A DNA stretch of 48,777 nt, taken from contig CAYMVS010000012.1 in NCBI GenBank assembly GCA_964394205.1, positions 1 through 48,777 of the forward strand. Direction: 5' to 3'. Below are positions 15,292 to 24,015 of this stretch, one piece after another (position 1 is the first letter of the stretch; each line of letters begins with the position of its first letter). The translations under genes were made by a program, and so were the position numbers. The DNA is from HGM05190 sp964394205 (GTDB lineage Bacteria; Bacteroidota; Bacteroidia; Bacteroidales; Muribaculaceae). Below the pieces are notes generated by a model that was given only the letters and a program-made list of their open reading frames with translations, was not told the DNA's origin and searched no databases.

Positions 15292-18285
15292 ATGAGCAAT
15301 TTCAATGCCAAAATAGCCATTATAAGCGCAATGGCTGTGGCCGCCTCGCTCACGGCATCGGCACAGGCTGTGGTCTCTCCCGACCAGACAGCGGCTATGG
15401 AGAGTGCCATGCAAAAACTGACCACCCCCGACAACCCGGTGGGTGTCATCAAAATCAACAGTATTGTAATTGACGAGAAAGCACGACGGGTTGATGTGGA
15501 GTGCAACGAGAACCTGGCCTACATGTCGATCGATGCCGCCAAGGCCGACGCTATTGTCGAGGCCATAAAAAGCTCGCTGCCCCCCTCGGCTCAAAAATAT
15601 AAAATCAATGTGATGGTTGGCCACTGGCCGTTGAGCGCCCTGACCACCACCCCCTCCATAAAAATGAAAGGGCCGGCCGAGCGTGACCGTTTTGTTGTCA
15701 AGGTTGACGGCCCTGTCGCTCCCAAAGGACTTGACGGCAAGAATATAGCCCTGTGGCAGAGCCACGGTTGGTATTACGAGCGCAAGCTCAACCGCTGGGA
15801 GTGGCAGCGCGCGCGTATCTTCCAGACGGTCGAGGACCTTTATCCACAGAGCTATGTGATCCCTTACCTGATGCCGATGCTCGAGAACGCCGGTGCCTAC
15901 GTGATGTCGCCCCGTGAGCGTGATGTCAAACGCGTCGAGATTATCGTCGACGGCGATGGAGGAAACGCCTGGAGCGGATATCAGGAGCAGGGCGCGGGCT
16001 GGCAGGATGCAGGTGTCGAGGGCTTTGCCTATCTCAACACGACTCTCGGTGACCGCGAGAACCCTTTCCGCGCCGGTAAAGCGCGCAAGGTGAAAACCGT
16101 CGGCAAAGCCGCCGATGCCTCCACCGCCACGTGGAGCGCCGTGATTCCCGATGCAGGCTCTTATGCCGTCTATGTCTCTTACGCCTCCCTGCCCGGCAGT
16201 GCCAAAGATGCTCTCTACACCATCCACACCACCGGCGGCGACCGTCAGGTGAAGGTCAACCAGCAGATGGGTGGCGGCACATGGATCTATCTGGGCCATT
16301 ATCCTTTGGCAAAGGGTGAGCAGCCGGTTGTGACACTGAGCAACGTCAGCTCAAAGAGCGGGGCCGTGGTGAGCGCCGATGCAGTCAAGATTGGCGGCGG
16401 CATGGGCAACGTGGCCCGGTACATTCCGACCGAGGGCGTTTTGGCCGATAGTGTGGCTGTCACCCCGATGGTGAGCGGATATCCCCGTTTCACCGAGGGC
16501 GCTCGCTACTGGCTGCAGTGGGCCGGCATGCCCGACAGTGTCTACTCGCCAACCGGCTTTACCAACGACTACAATGACGACTATCGTTGCCGCGGGCTGT
16601 GGGTGAACTATCTCGCGGGAGGGTCGTCGGTTCTCCCCGGCAGCAAGGGGCTGAAGATACCCGTTGACCTGTCGTTTGCCTTCCACACCGATGCCGGCAC
16701 CACCCTCAACGATTCCATTATCGGCACCCTTTCCATTTACTGCACGACATCAAACGACAAGCAGGTTTTCCCCAACGGAACGCCCCGTGTCGCTTCGCGC
16801 CGGTTCAACGACATTGTCGCCACCGAGATTGTCAAAGACATCCGCGCCAACTATGAGCCAAACTGGACCCGTCGCGCCATGTGGGACAAGAGCTACTATG
16901 AAGCCCGTGTGCCCGAGGTGCCCGCGATGTTGCTCGAGCTGCTGAGCCATCAGAATTTTGCCGACATGAAGTATGGTCTCGACCCGACCTTCCGCTTCAC
17001 CGTGTCGCGCGCCATCTATAAAGGGATGCTTAAGTTTCTCGCCGAGCGCGACGGCCGCCCCTACGTGGTTCAGCCGCTGCCGGTCAACTCACCGGCCATC
17101 GCCTATACCGGCAAAGAGGGCGACAAGTCAACCTACACTCTGTCATGGAGACCCACCGACGATCCCGCCGAGGCTACGGCCGCGCCTACCTACTATATCG
17201 TGGAGCAGCGTGCCGGCAACGGCGCTTTTGTGGAGATCGCCCGTGTGACCGAGCCAAAATATACCTTTGGCGTGAACGACACCCAAATCTACTCCTATCG
17301 TGTGATTGCCGGAAACGACGGCGGTGTCTCCTTCCCCTGTGAGGTGCTCTCGCTGCGAGCCGGCGACGGAGTGCCCGACGTGTTGGTGGTCAATGGATTC
17401 ACGCGTGTCTCGGGTCCCGACTATTTTGACTCGGGCGAGATTGCCGGTTTTTATGACACCCGCGACGGCGGTGTGCCCGACGTGCAGGATATCAACTATA
17501 TAGGCGAGATGTTTGAGTATCGCCGCGACATTCCCTGGATGGACGATGATGCCGCCGGCTTTGGTGCATCGCGCGCCAACTTTGAGGACAAGGTGATTGC
17601 CGGCAACACACACGACTACACCTATGTGCACGGATGTGCGATAGCCTCGTCGGGACGCTCGTTCATCTCGACAAGCGTAGGCGCGTGGGTCAATCAGGCC
17701 GACGATGCCAACCAGCCCAAAGTTGTCGACCTCATTCTCGGCAAGCAGAAGGAGATTAAGGTCGGCACCGGGGCCTACGGCACTAAATACAAGACCTTTA
17801 CGCCCGAGCTGCAAAGCCGCATCGAGAAGTTTACCGCCGGTGGCGGCTCGGTTTTGGTGACCGGCTCTTATGTCGCCACCGACCTGTGGGACAATCCTTA
17901 CTCATCGGCCGAGACAATGGCTGCCGACAAGAAGTTTGCCGCCGATGTGCTCGGCTGCAAGTGGCGCGTAGGGCAGGCCTCGGTCGAGGGGACGGTTTTT
18001 GAGGTGCCCTCGCGTTTCAGCGAGTTTAACGGCGGTCATTTCAGTTTCAATAACACCAAAAATGCCGACAGCTATGTGGTTGAGTCGCCCGACTCGTTCT
18101 ATGCCGCCGATGCCGACAAGGGCGCGACAATTATGCGTTACGGCGAGAACAATCTCGTGGCCGGCACGGCGATGGATGCCGGTGGCTACCGCACGGTTGT
18201 GTTCGGATTCCCCCTCGAGTCGGTGATGACCCCTCACGACCGTAACACGCTGATGACCCAATCGCTCAACTTCCTTATGAAATAA
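15292..18285 (+). CDS. Exported Amidase_3-like protein with golvesin-type insert and Fn3 region
   Basis: A signal peptide (residues 1-25, ending ASAQA) exports this 997-residue protein. Homologues are often labelled xanthan lyase, but the layout fits an N-acetylmuramoyl-L-alanine amidase split by an insert. First half (residues about 105-215): VGHW, WQSHGWYYE with His158, TVEDLYP with Glu181, and a MLENAGAYVMSPRERD stretch like the amidase LTR..D strand. A golvesin/carbohydrate-binding-like beta domain (about 225-430) follows. Second half: AFHTDAGT with His465 (zinc-ligand position) and VPAMLLELLSHQN with Glu549 (catalytic position). An Fn3-like domain (about 600-690) and a unique C-terminal 300 residues end it. 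As first gene of the array it could strip stem peptides from murein. Amidase assignment is inference from motif order. Confidence 0.75.
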   Translation: MSNFNAKIAIISAMAVAASLTASAQAVVSPDQTAAMESAMQKLTTPDNPVGVIKINSIVIDEKARRVDVECNENLAYMSIDAAKADAIVEAIKSSLPPSAQKYKINVMVGHWPLSALTTTPSIKMKGPAERDRFVVKVDGPVAPKGLDGKNIALWQSHGWYYERKLNRWEWQRARIFQTVEDLYPQSYVIPYLMPMLENAGAYVMSPRERDVKRVEIIVDGDGGNAWSGYQEQGAGWQDAGVEGFAYLNTTLGDRENPFRAGKARKVKTVGKAADASTATWSAVIPDAGSYAVYVSYASLPGSAKDALYTIHTTGGDRQVKVNQQMGGGTWIYLGHYPLAKGEQPVVTLSNVSSKSGAVVSADAVKIGGGMGNVARYIPTEGVLADSVAVTPMVSGYPRFTEGARYWLQWAGMPDSVYSPTGFTNDYNDDYRCRGLWVNYLAGGSSVLPGSKGLKIPVDLSFAFHTDAGTTLNDSIIGTLSIYCTTSNDKQVFPNGTPRVASRRFNDIVATEIVKDIRANYEPNWTRRAMWDKSYYEARVPEVPAMLLELLSHQNFADMKYGLDPTFRFTVSRAIYKGMLKFLAERDGRPYVVQPLPVNSPAIAYTGKEGDKSTYTLSWRPTDDPAEATAAPTYYIVEQRAGNGAFVEIARVTEPKYTFGVNDTQIYSYRVIAGNDGGVSFPCEVLSLRAGDGVPDVLVVNGFTRVSGPDYFDSGEIAGFYDTRDGGVPDVQDINYIGEMFEYRRDIPWMDDDAAGFGASRANFEDKVIAGNTHDYTYVHGCAIASSGRSFISTSVGAWVNQADDANQPKVVDLILGKQKEIKVGTGAYGTKYKTFTPELQSRIEKFTAGGGSVLVTGSYVATDLWDNPYSSAETMAADKKFAADVLGCKWRVGQASVEGTVFEVPSRFSEFNGGHFSFNNTKNADSYVVESPDSFYAADADKGATIMRYGENNLVAGTAMDAGGYRTVVFGFPLESVMTPHDRNTLMTQSLNFLMK

Positions 18286-18319
18286 CTTCATGAAAAACTA
18301 AAAACATCAATATAAAAAT

Positions 18320-19792
18320 ATGAAAACTATCGATTGTTTCCTCCCATATAGCAACGAGCAGGCATTGGAGGCTTCTTTAGAGTCGTTGAAGCATTGCCGC
18401 CCGGTGAGCCGCGTGTTTGTCATGGTGCCCTCCCAAGTCGAGGCAAAACTGCCCGAGGGTGTCGACCGTCTCGACATCGACACCCTCAAGTCGTCGGCCA
18501 CAATGAAGTCGATCGCACGCTCGGCCACAGCGCCCTACACATTATTATATACCGGTGAAAACCACCTGCGCCCCGGCTATCTCGCTCTCGAGCGCATGAC
18601 GCGCGTGGCCGACGACTCGGACGCCGTGATGGCCTACGCCGACTTTTATCTGGAGAATGTCGACGGCACAATGTCCAACGCCCCGGTGATTGACTATCAG
18701 GAGGGCTCGCTGCGCGACGATTTTGACTTTGGCACATTGCTCCTTTTCAACACCGGCGCGCTCAAAGAGGCCGCCGCCATGATTGAGGATGATTACACCG
18801 CCGCCGGTCTCTATGCCCTGCGTCTGGCCTTGTCGCGTCTGGGCCGCATTGTCCACATCAACGAGTATCTCTACAGTGACGTGGAGACCGACAACCGCGC
18901 CAGCGGCAAGAAAATATTTGACTATGTCGACCCTAAAAACCGGGGCATACAGATAGAGATGGAGAAGGCCTGCACGGCACACCTCAAGGCAGTCGGCGGC
19001 TATCTCGAGCCGGTGTTTGAGCCGGTCAGCCTCACGGTCGAGGGCTTTCCCGTCGAGGCATCGGTCATCATCCCGGTCAGAAACCGCATCCGCACCATTG
19101 CCGATGCCGTCAGGAGCGCCCTGAGCCAACAGACATCGTTCCTGTTTAACGTCATTGTGGTCGACAATCATTCCAGTGACGGCACCACCGAGGCGCTCGC
19201 CAAGCTCGCCGCCGAAGATCCCCGCGTGATCCACATCGTGCCCGAGCGCCACGACCTTGGAATTGGCGGGTGCTGGAATCTCGGCGTCAACGACCCCCGC
19301 TGCGGCAAGTTTGCCGTGCAGCTCGACAGCGACGATGTCTACTCGGGTCCCGACACATTGGCCAAGATTGTCGCCGCTTTCTATGAGCAGGATTGCGGCA
19401 TGGTGGTCGGCACTTACCGTCTCACCGACATTGACCTCAACACAATTCCCCCGGGCGTGATTGACCACAAGGAGTGGACACCCGACAATGGCCGCAACAA
19501 CGCCTTGCGCATCAATGGCCTGGGCGCTCCTCGCGCGTTCTTCACCCCGATGATAAGAGAATTGGGCATCCCCAACACCTCCTACGGCGAAGACTATGCC
19601 ATCGGCCTTGCCATCAGCCGCCGCCACCGCATAGGGCGCATCTATGACGTGCTCTATTGCTGCCGCCGCTGGGACGATAACAGCGACGCCGCCCTCGACC
19701 GCGTGAAACTTAACGGTCATAACCTGTACAAAGACCGTATTCGCACATGGGAACTGCAGGCACGTCAGGCCCTCAACAAAAATTCATATTAA
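18320..19792 (+). CDS. Tandem GT2-type glycosyltransferase
   Basis: 490 residues, no signal or membrane segment. The C-terminal half (from about residue 245) is a clear family 2 GT-A domain: ASVIIPVRNRIRTI, VIVVDNHSSDGTTE, and the metal-binding DxD-type LDSDDVYSGPDT, followed by GEDYAIGLAISRRHRIG with an acidic pair at the usual catalytic-base position. The N-terminal half (1-230) also looks like a GT-A fold (LLYTGENHLRPGYL, VMAYADFYLENVDG) but is degenerate, with no clear DxD. It lies between the amidase-like gene and the DUF4922-SpoIID gene, 25 bp before the latter. Donor and acceptor are unknown. A glycosyltransferase in a murein catabolic array is unexpected. Confidence 0.82.
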   Translation: MKTIDCFLPYSNEQALEASLESLKHCRPVSRVFVMVPSQVEAKLPEGVDRLDIDTLKSSATMKSIARSATAPYTLLYTGENHLRPGYLALERMTRVADDSDAVMAYADFYLENVDGTMSNAPVIDYQEGSLRDDFDFGTLLLFNTGALKEAAAMIEDDYTAAGLYALRLALSRLGRIVHINEYLYSDVETDNRASGKKIFDYVDPKNRGIQIEMEKACTAHLKAVGGYLEPVFEPVSLTVEGFPVEASVIIPVRNRIRTIADAVRSALSQQTSFLFNVIVVDNHSSDGTTEALAKLAAEDPRVIHIVPERHDLGIGGCWNLGVNDPRCGKFAVQLDSDDVYSGPDTLAKIVAAFYEQDCGMVVGTYRLTDIDLNTIPPGVIDHKEWTPDNGRNNALRINGLGAPRAFFTPMIRELGIPNTSYGEDYAIGLAISRRHRIGRIYDVLYCCRRWDDNSDAALDRVKLNGHNLYKDRIRTWELQARQALNKNSY

Positions 19793-19816
19793 TCCCTTTT
19801 TTGACTCCACATTCAG

Positions 19817-22102
19817 ATGACAGCATTGTTAACATCGGTCACCCGGCTGTTTAACTCACAGCTCGTAGAGTGGCCAACGGCAGGTGACAATTATGATGCA
19901 CTCTCGCGTGTCAAGGTGAAAAACCTGATGGTGGGAGGATGTCAGTACAAGGTGCAGTTCAACCCGGCGCGCATTGTCTCGACCGGCGCCAAGGTTGACA
20001 GGAAAACCATCACCGAGCGCCCCTGCTTCCTGTGTGAGAAAAACCGTCCGGCCGAGCAGCGGGGCATTGAGTGGGGACGTTACACGGTGCTTATCAATCC
20101 GTTCCCGATCTTTCCGCGCCACTTGACCATAGTTAACAATGCCCATGAAGCTCAGTCGATTGATGGTCGTGTGGCCGAAATGGCCGAGTTGGCTCTCCAA
20201 CTGCCGGGCTACACGGTGTTTTATAACGGCGCGCGGTGTGGCGCGTCGGCTCCCGACCATCAGCACTTCCAGGCCGGCAACTCCGACTTCCTCAATATCG
20301 CCGGGTGGCTCCAAGACACGCTGCTGACATCGGTGTGCAACAGCGCGTCGGCACGTCTTACCATGGCCCTCGACATCCCCGTCAAGGCATTTGTTATCGA
20401 TGCCGACACCCCGGCAGGGGGCGCCGATATGCTCAAGAGGCTCATCAGCGTGCTCCCCACCCCCGAGGGTGACAGCGAGCCGATGCTCAACATCCTTGCG
20501 TGGGCGATGGACAATGAGCGCACCCGCATTGTGGTCATCCCCCGGCAGGCCCATCGCCCCTCTTTCTATGGCAGTGAGCTTCCCGAGCATCTGCTGGTCA
20601 GCCCCGCCTCGGTCGACCTTGCCGGTGTCATGATCACACCTCTCGAAGAGGATTTCAACAAGATAGACAGCTCGTGGATACTTCGTGTCATCGACCAGAC
20701 ATGCTACAACCGGGCGATGATGGAGGATGTGGCGGCCAAGATTGAAAGCCTCAACCACGGCAGCGACTTTGAACAGGAACCGTTGGTGAGCGTGGGTGTG
20801 GTTGGCGGCTCGGTCATAAAGGGCTGTCTTGAAGGAGGCTACACACTCGATGGCCGCAGGGTGGAGGGGGACTTTGAGGCCCGCCTGGCACCCGACGGTA
20901 ACTCGTTCTCTCTCAATATCGGCGACATCACAGAGGCGACGGTGGTCAACTTTGAGCCGGTCGACGACAACTCGACATTCACCCTGCGCGACGTGGTGAT
21001 AGGGGTCGATTTTCACTGGGAGCGCAAAGAGGACCAAAGGTTCAGAGGGGCGCTGACCCTGCAGCTGATCGACGGCGCTGTCACTGCTGTCAACCGTGTC
21101 AAGGTTGAGAGCTATCTCGAGAGCGTGATCTCAAGCGAGATGAGCGCCACGGCATCGCTCGAGCTGCTCAAGGCCCATGCGGTCATCTCTCGCAGCTGGC
21201 TCCTGGCCCAGATAGACAAGAACAAACGGCTCGACTCGACCCATACCCCCTACAACAGCTTCACCGAGACCGCCGACGAGCGTGTGCACTGGTGGGACCG
21301 CGAGGACCACACCCATTTTGATGTGTGTGCCGACGACCACTGCCAGCGCTACCAGGGCATCACGCGAGCAACAACCCCGACGGTTGCCGAGGCTATAGCG
21401 GCTACCCGCGGCGAGGTGCTCACCGATGAAGACGGCGTGTTGTGTGACGCCCGTTTCAGCAAATGCTGTGGCGGCGTGTTTGAAGAGTTTGAAAACTGCT
21501 GGGAGCCTGTCCATCACAGCTATCTCGAGGCACGCCGCGACACCGGCGACGAGAACGATTTCCCCGATCTGACAACCGAGAGTGACGCCGAGGAGTGGAT
21601 TCTCTCACGCCCCGAGTCGTTCTGTAACACCACCGATGCCGGGATTCTCTCACAGGTGCTCAACAACTATGACCAGGAGACAACCGACTTCTATCGTTGG
21701 AAGGTTGTGCTCACCCGCCAGGAGATAGCGCGTTTGACCCGCGAGCGCTCGGGCATCGACTTTGGCGAGATACGCGACCTCGTGCCAATAGCGCGCGGCA
21801 CCTCGGGGCGTCTCTACCGCCTGGAGATTGTCGGCACCAAGCAAACCAAGATTATCGGCAAGGAGCTCGAGATACGCCGCGCCCTGTCGCCGAGCCATCT
21901 CTACAGCTCGGCTTTTGTGGTCGAGCGCGTCAACCCCGATGCCGACGGCATCCCCGAGGCTTTTGTGCTCCACGGGGCCGGATGGGGCCACGGTGTTGGC
22001 CTGTGCCAGATCGGTGCCGCCGTGATGGGCGCCAAGGGATATGACTACCGCACCATCTTGTCACACTATTTTGTAAACACCCTTATCACAACCCTTTACT
22101 AA
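19817..22102 (+). CDS. DUF4922 (GalT/HIT-like) - SpoIID fusion protein
   Basis: 761 residues in two parts. Residues about 1-320 are a DUF4922-type domain of the GalT/HIT superfamily: CFLC at 70-73 (zinc-type CxxC), INPFPIFPRHLTIV at 93-106 and HQHFQ at 148-152, an HxHxQ nucleotidylyl-transfer motif as in GalT and GDP-sugar phosphorylases. Residues about 350-761 are SpoIID/LytB-like: VKVESYLESVISSEMS with catalytic-type Glu441, LKAHAVISRSW, and GAGWGHGVGLCQIGAA near 720-733. SpoIID is a lytic transglycosylase of peptide-free murein glycans. The start MTALLTSVTRLFNSQ shows no signal peptide, so both domains are probably cytosolic, contrary to normal SpoIID. The gene ends two bases before the AmpG-like permease. 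Function is unknown; a nucleotide-dependent step on imported glycan is suggested. Confidence 0.85.
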   Translation: MTALLTSVTRLFNSQLVEWPTAGDNYDALSRVKVKNLMVGGCQYKVQFNPARIVSTGAKVDRKTITERPCFLCEKNRPAEQRGIEWGRYTVLINPFPIFPRHLTIVNNAHEAQSIDGRVAEMAELALQLPGYTVFYNGARCGASAPDHQHFQAGNSDFLNIAGWLQDTLLTSVCNSASARLTMALDIPVKAFVIDADTPAGGADMLKRLISVLPTPEGDSEPMLNILAWAMDNERTRIVVIPRQAHRPSFYGSELPEHLLVSPASVDLAGVMITPLEEDFNKIDSSWILRVIDQTCYNRAMMEDVAAKIESLNHGSDFEQEPLVSVGVVGGSVIKGCLEGGYTLDGRRVEGDFEARLAPDGNSFSLNIGDITEATVVNFEPVDDNSTFTLRDVVIGVDFHWERKEDQRFRGALTLQLIDGAVTAVNRVKVESYLESVISSEMSATASLELLKAHAVISRSWLLAQIDKNKRLDSTHTPYNSFTETADERVHWWDREDHTHFDVCADDHCQRYQGITRATTPTVAEAIAATRGEVLTDEDGVLCDARFSKCCGGVFEEFENCWEPVHHSYLEARRDTGDENDFPDLTTESDAEEWILSRPESFCNTTDAGILSQVLNNYDQETTDFYRWKVVLTRQEIARLTRERSGIDFGEIRDLVPIARGTSGRLYRLEIVGTKQTKIIGKELEIRRALSPSHLYSSAFVVERVNPDADGIPEAFVLHGAGWGHGVGLCQIGAAVMGAKGYDYRTILSHYFVNTLITTLY

Positions 22103-22104
22103 CC

Positions 22105-24015
22105 ATGAAACAATCAACAGGTCGCCGCTCGCCATGGGCGTGGATACCGACGCTTTATTTCGCTCAGGGTTTGCCCTACGTCGCCGTCATGACCATCTCG
22201 GTGATTCTCTACAAGCGGTTGGGTATCTCCAACACCGACATCGCCCTCTACACCGGCTGGCTCTATCTACCTTGGGTCATCAAGCCGTTCTGGAGCCCCT
22301 TTGTCGACATCATCAAGACCAAACGATGGTGGACTCTCACCATGCAGTGGCTCATCGCTTTCTCTCTTGCCGGCATCGCTTTTGCCATCCCGACCCCATT
22401 CTTCTTTCAGCTAACCCTCGCCATCTTCTGGCTTGTGGGATTCACCTCGGCGACCCACGACATTGCCGCCGACGGTTTCTATATGCTCGCCCTCACCGAG
22501 CACGAGCAATCGCTCTATGTCGGCATCCGCTCGACATTCTATCGCGTGGCCACTGTGGCCGGCCAGGGTCTGCTTGTAATTCTCGCCGGACTCATCGAGA
22601 CTAACTCGGGGCTCACTCCGCTCAACATCACCGTCAACGCCGACCCCGCGGTCGAGTGGAGCTCGCCGACGATGACCGCTATCGCCTCGACCGAGCAAGA
22701 CCTTGACGGCGAGATGGAGTTTTTCACCCCCGCCGCCAACAGCACCGTCGCCGTCAGGACGCCCGAGACAGTCGAGGTTGACGGCAAGCAGATGTCGTTT
22801 AAAGAGTTTGCTGCATTGATGCGCGACTCGATAGGGCTGCTCAACGAGGCTAACGGTTTTGTGGCTCAAGGCTCGACCCACCTGTCGACGGCACCCGTCG
22901 CCGCGGTAAGCGACGATGACAAACCCGGCGCCTTCACCACTTGGGTTAAGGAAACATTTGGCGAGGAGCGCGAGGCTTCAACCGCCGTCAACAACAATTT
23001 TGCCATCGTCGGTTTCAGGCTCAACAAAGCTCCCAAGCCCGGCGAGAGCGTCATTGTCAACATCACCCACAAGAGCGGCGACCCCAGCATCAAGCTCGAG
23101 CAAAACGCCCTGTCGACACGCTTTGAGTTTAACGAAAACAACTGGGACAAAACTGCCTATCTATATTATGAGATAGACCACAAGCTGTCGTCGCCAACCA
23201 CCGCCACGTTTGAGGGCGCCTCGGGCAACATCGCCATGGCATGGCTCGTTGTGTTTGCAGTGCTGTCGGCGTTCTTCTTTGTGGTGGCCGTCTATCACTC
23301 GTGGGCATTGCCACGCCCCGCCTCCGACTCGTCAATCGCCGGCGAGGGGCGCCGAACCGCCGGCGACATCCTGGCCGAGTTTTTTGAAACCTTCCGCAGC
23401 TTCTTCACCAAAAAGCAGATTTGGGTGGCGATCGCCTTCATGTTGCTCTACCGCCTGCCCGAGGCTCAGTTGGTCAAGCTCATCAATCCCTTCCTGCTCG
23501 ACCCCATCGACAAGGGGGGCTTGGGACTGACCACCGGTGAGGTCGGCATCGTGTATGGCACGGTCGGTATAATCGGCCTGACCATCGGCGGCATCATCGG
23601 CGGTATGGTGGCTGCCAGGGGTGGCCTCAAAAAGTGGCTCTGGCCAATGGCATGGTCGATGTCGCTCACCTGCCTGACATTTGTTTATCTGAGCTACTTC
23701 CCAACCCAGTCGCTGCTTACGGTCAACATCTGTGTGTTCATCGAGCAGTTTGGCTATGGCTTTGGATTCACCGCCTATATGCTCTACCTCATCTACTTCT
23801 CCGAAGGTCAGCACAAAACGGCCCATTATGCCATCTGCACCGGTTTCATGGCTTTAGGCATGATGCTGCCGGGTATGGCCGCCGGTTGGTTGCAGGAGAC
23901 GATTGGCTACCGCCACTTCTTCATCTGGACAATGATTTGCTGTGCCGCCACTATCGGCATCTGCGCTTTCCTGAAAATTGACCCCAACTTCGGTCGTAAA
24001 ATAGAGAAAAAATGA
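22105..24015 (+). CDS. ampG: AmpG-type muropeptide permease with periplasmic insert
   Basis: Major-facilitator permease of the AmpG type, which imports anhydro-muropeptides. N-terminal half: TM1 WIPTLYFAQGLPYVAV, then DIALYTGWLYLPWVIKPFWSPFVD (the AmpG-type loop 2 motif) and ATHDIAADGFYMLAL in TM4. Between TM5 (about 147-166) and TM6 (about 373-395) lies an insert of about 200 residues rich in beta-type sequence (SVIVNITHKSGDPSIKL), where ordinary AmpG has a short loop. With the N-terminus inside, this loop is periplasmic. Six more helices follow. The ATGA overlap with namZ (24012-24015) couples transporter and glycosidase. Substrate is inferred from the neighbours: murein fragments. Confidence 0.85.
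   Translation: MKQSTGRRSPWAWIPTLYFAQGLPYVAVMTISVILYKRLGISNTDIALYTGWLYLPWVIKPFWSPFVDIIKTKRWWTLTMQWLIAFSLAGIAFAIPTPFFFQLTLAIFWLVGFTSATHDIAADGFYMLALTEHEQSLYVGIRSTFYRVATVAGQGLLVILAGLIETNSGLTPLNITVNADPAVEWSSPTMTAIASTEQDLDGEMEFFTPAANSTVAVRTPETVEVDGKQMSFKEFAALMRDSIGLLNEANGFVAQGSTHLSTAPVAAVSDDDKPGAFTTWVKETFGEEREASTAVNNNFAIVGFRLNKAPKPGESVIVNITHKSGDPSIKLEQNALSTRFEFNENNWDKTAYLYYEIDHKLSSPTTATFEGASGNIAMAWLVVFAVLSAFFFVVAVYHSWALPRPASDSSIAGEGRRTAGDILAEFFETFRSFFTKKQIWVAIAFMLLYRLPEAQLVKLINPFLLDPIDKGGLGLTTGEVGIVYGTVGIIGLTIGGIIGGMVAARGGLKKWLWPMAWSMSLTCLTFVYLSYFPTQSLLTVNICVFIEQFGYGFGFTAYMLYLIYFSEGQHKTAHYAICTGFMALGMMLPGMAAGWLQETIGYRHFFIWTMICCAATIGICAFLKIDPNFGRKIEKK

Noticed and set aside
18545..21037. Very long antisense reading frames (minus 18545-19720 and 19856-21037, similar ones opposite the amidase and RibD genes)
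   Set aside because: They mirror strongly supported genes, have no domains and arise from the G/C-rich third-position codon bias.
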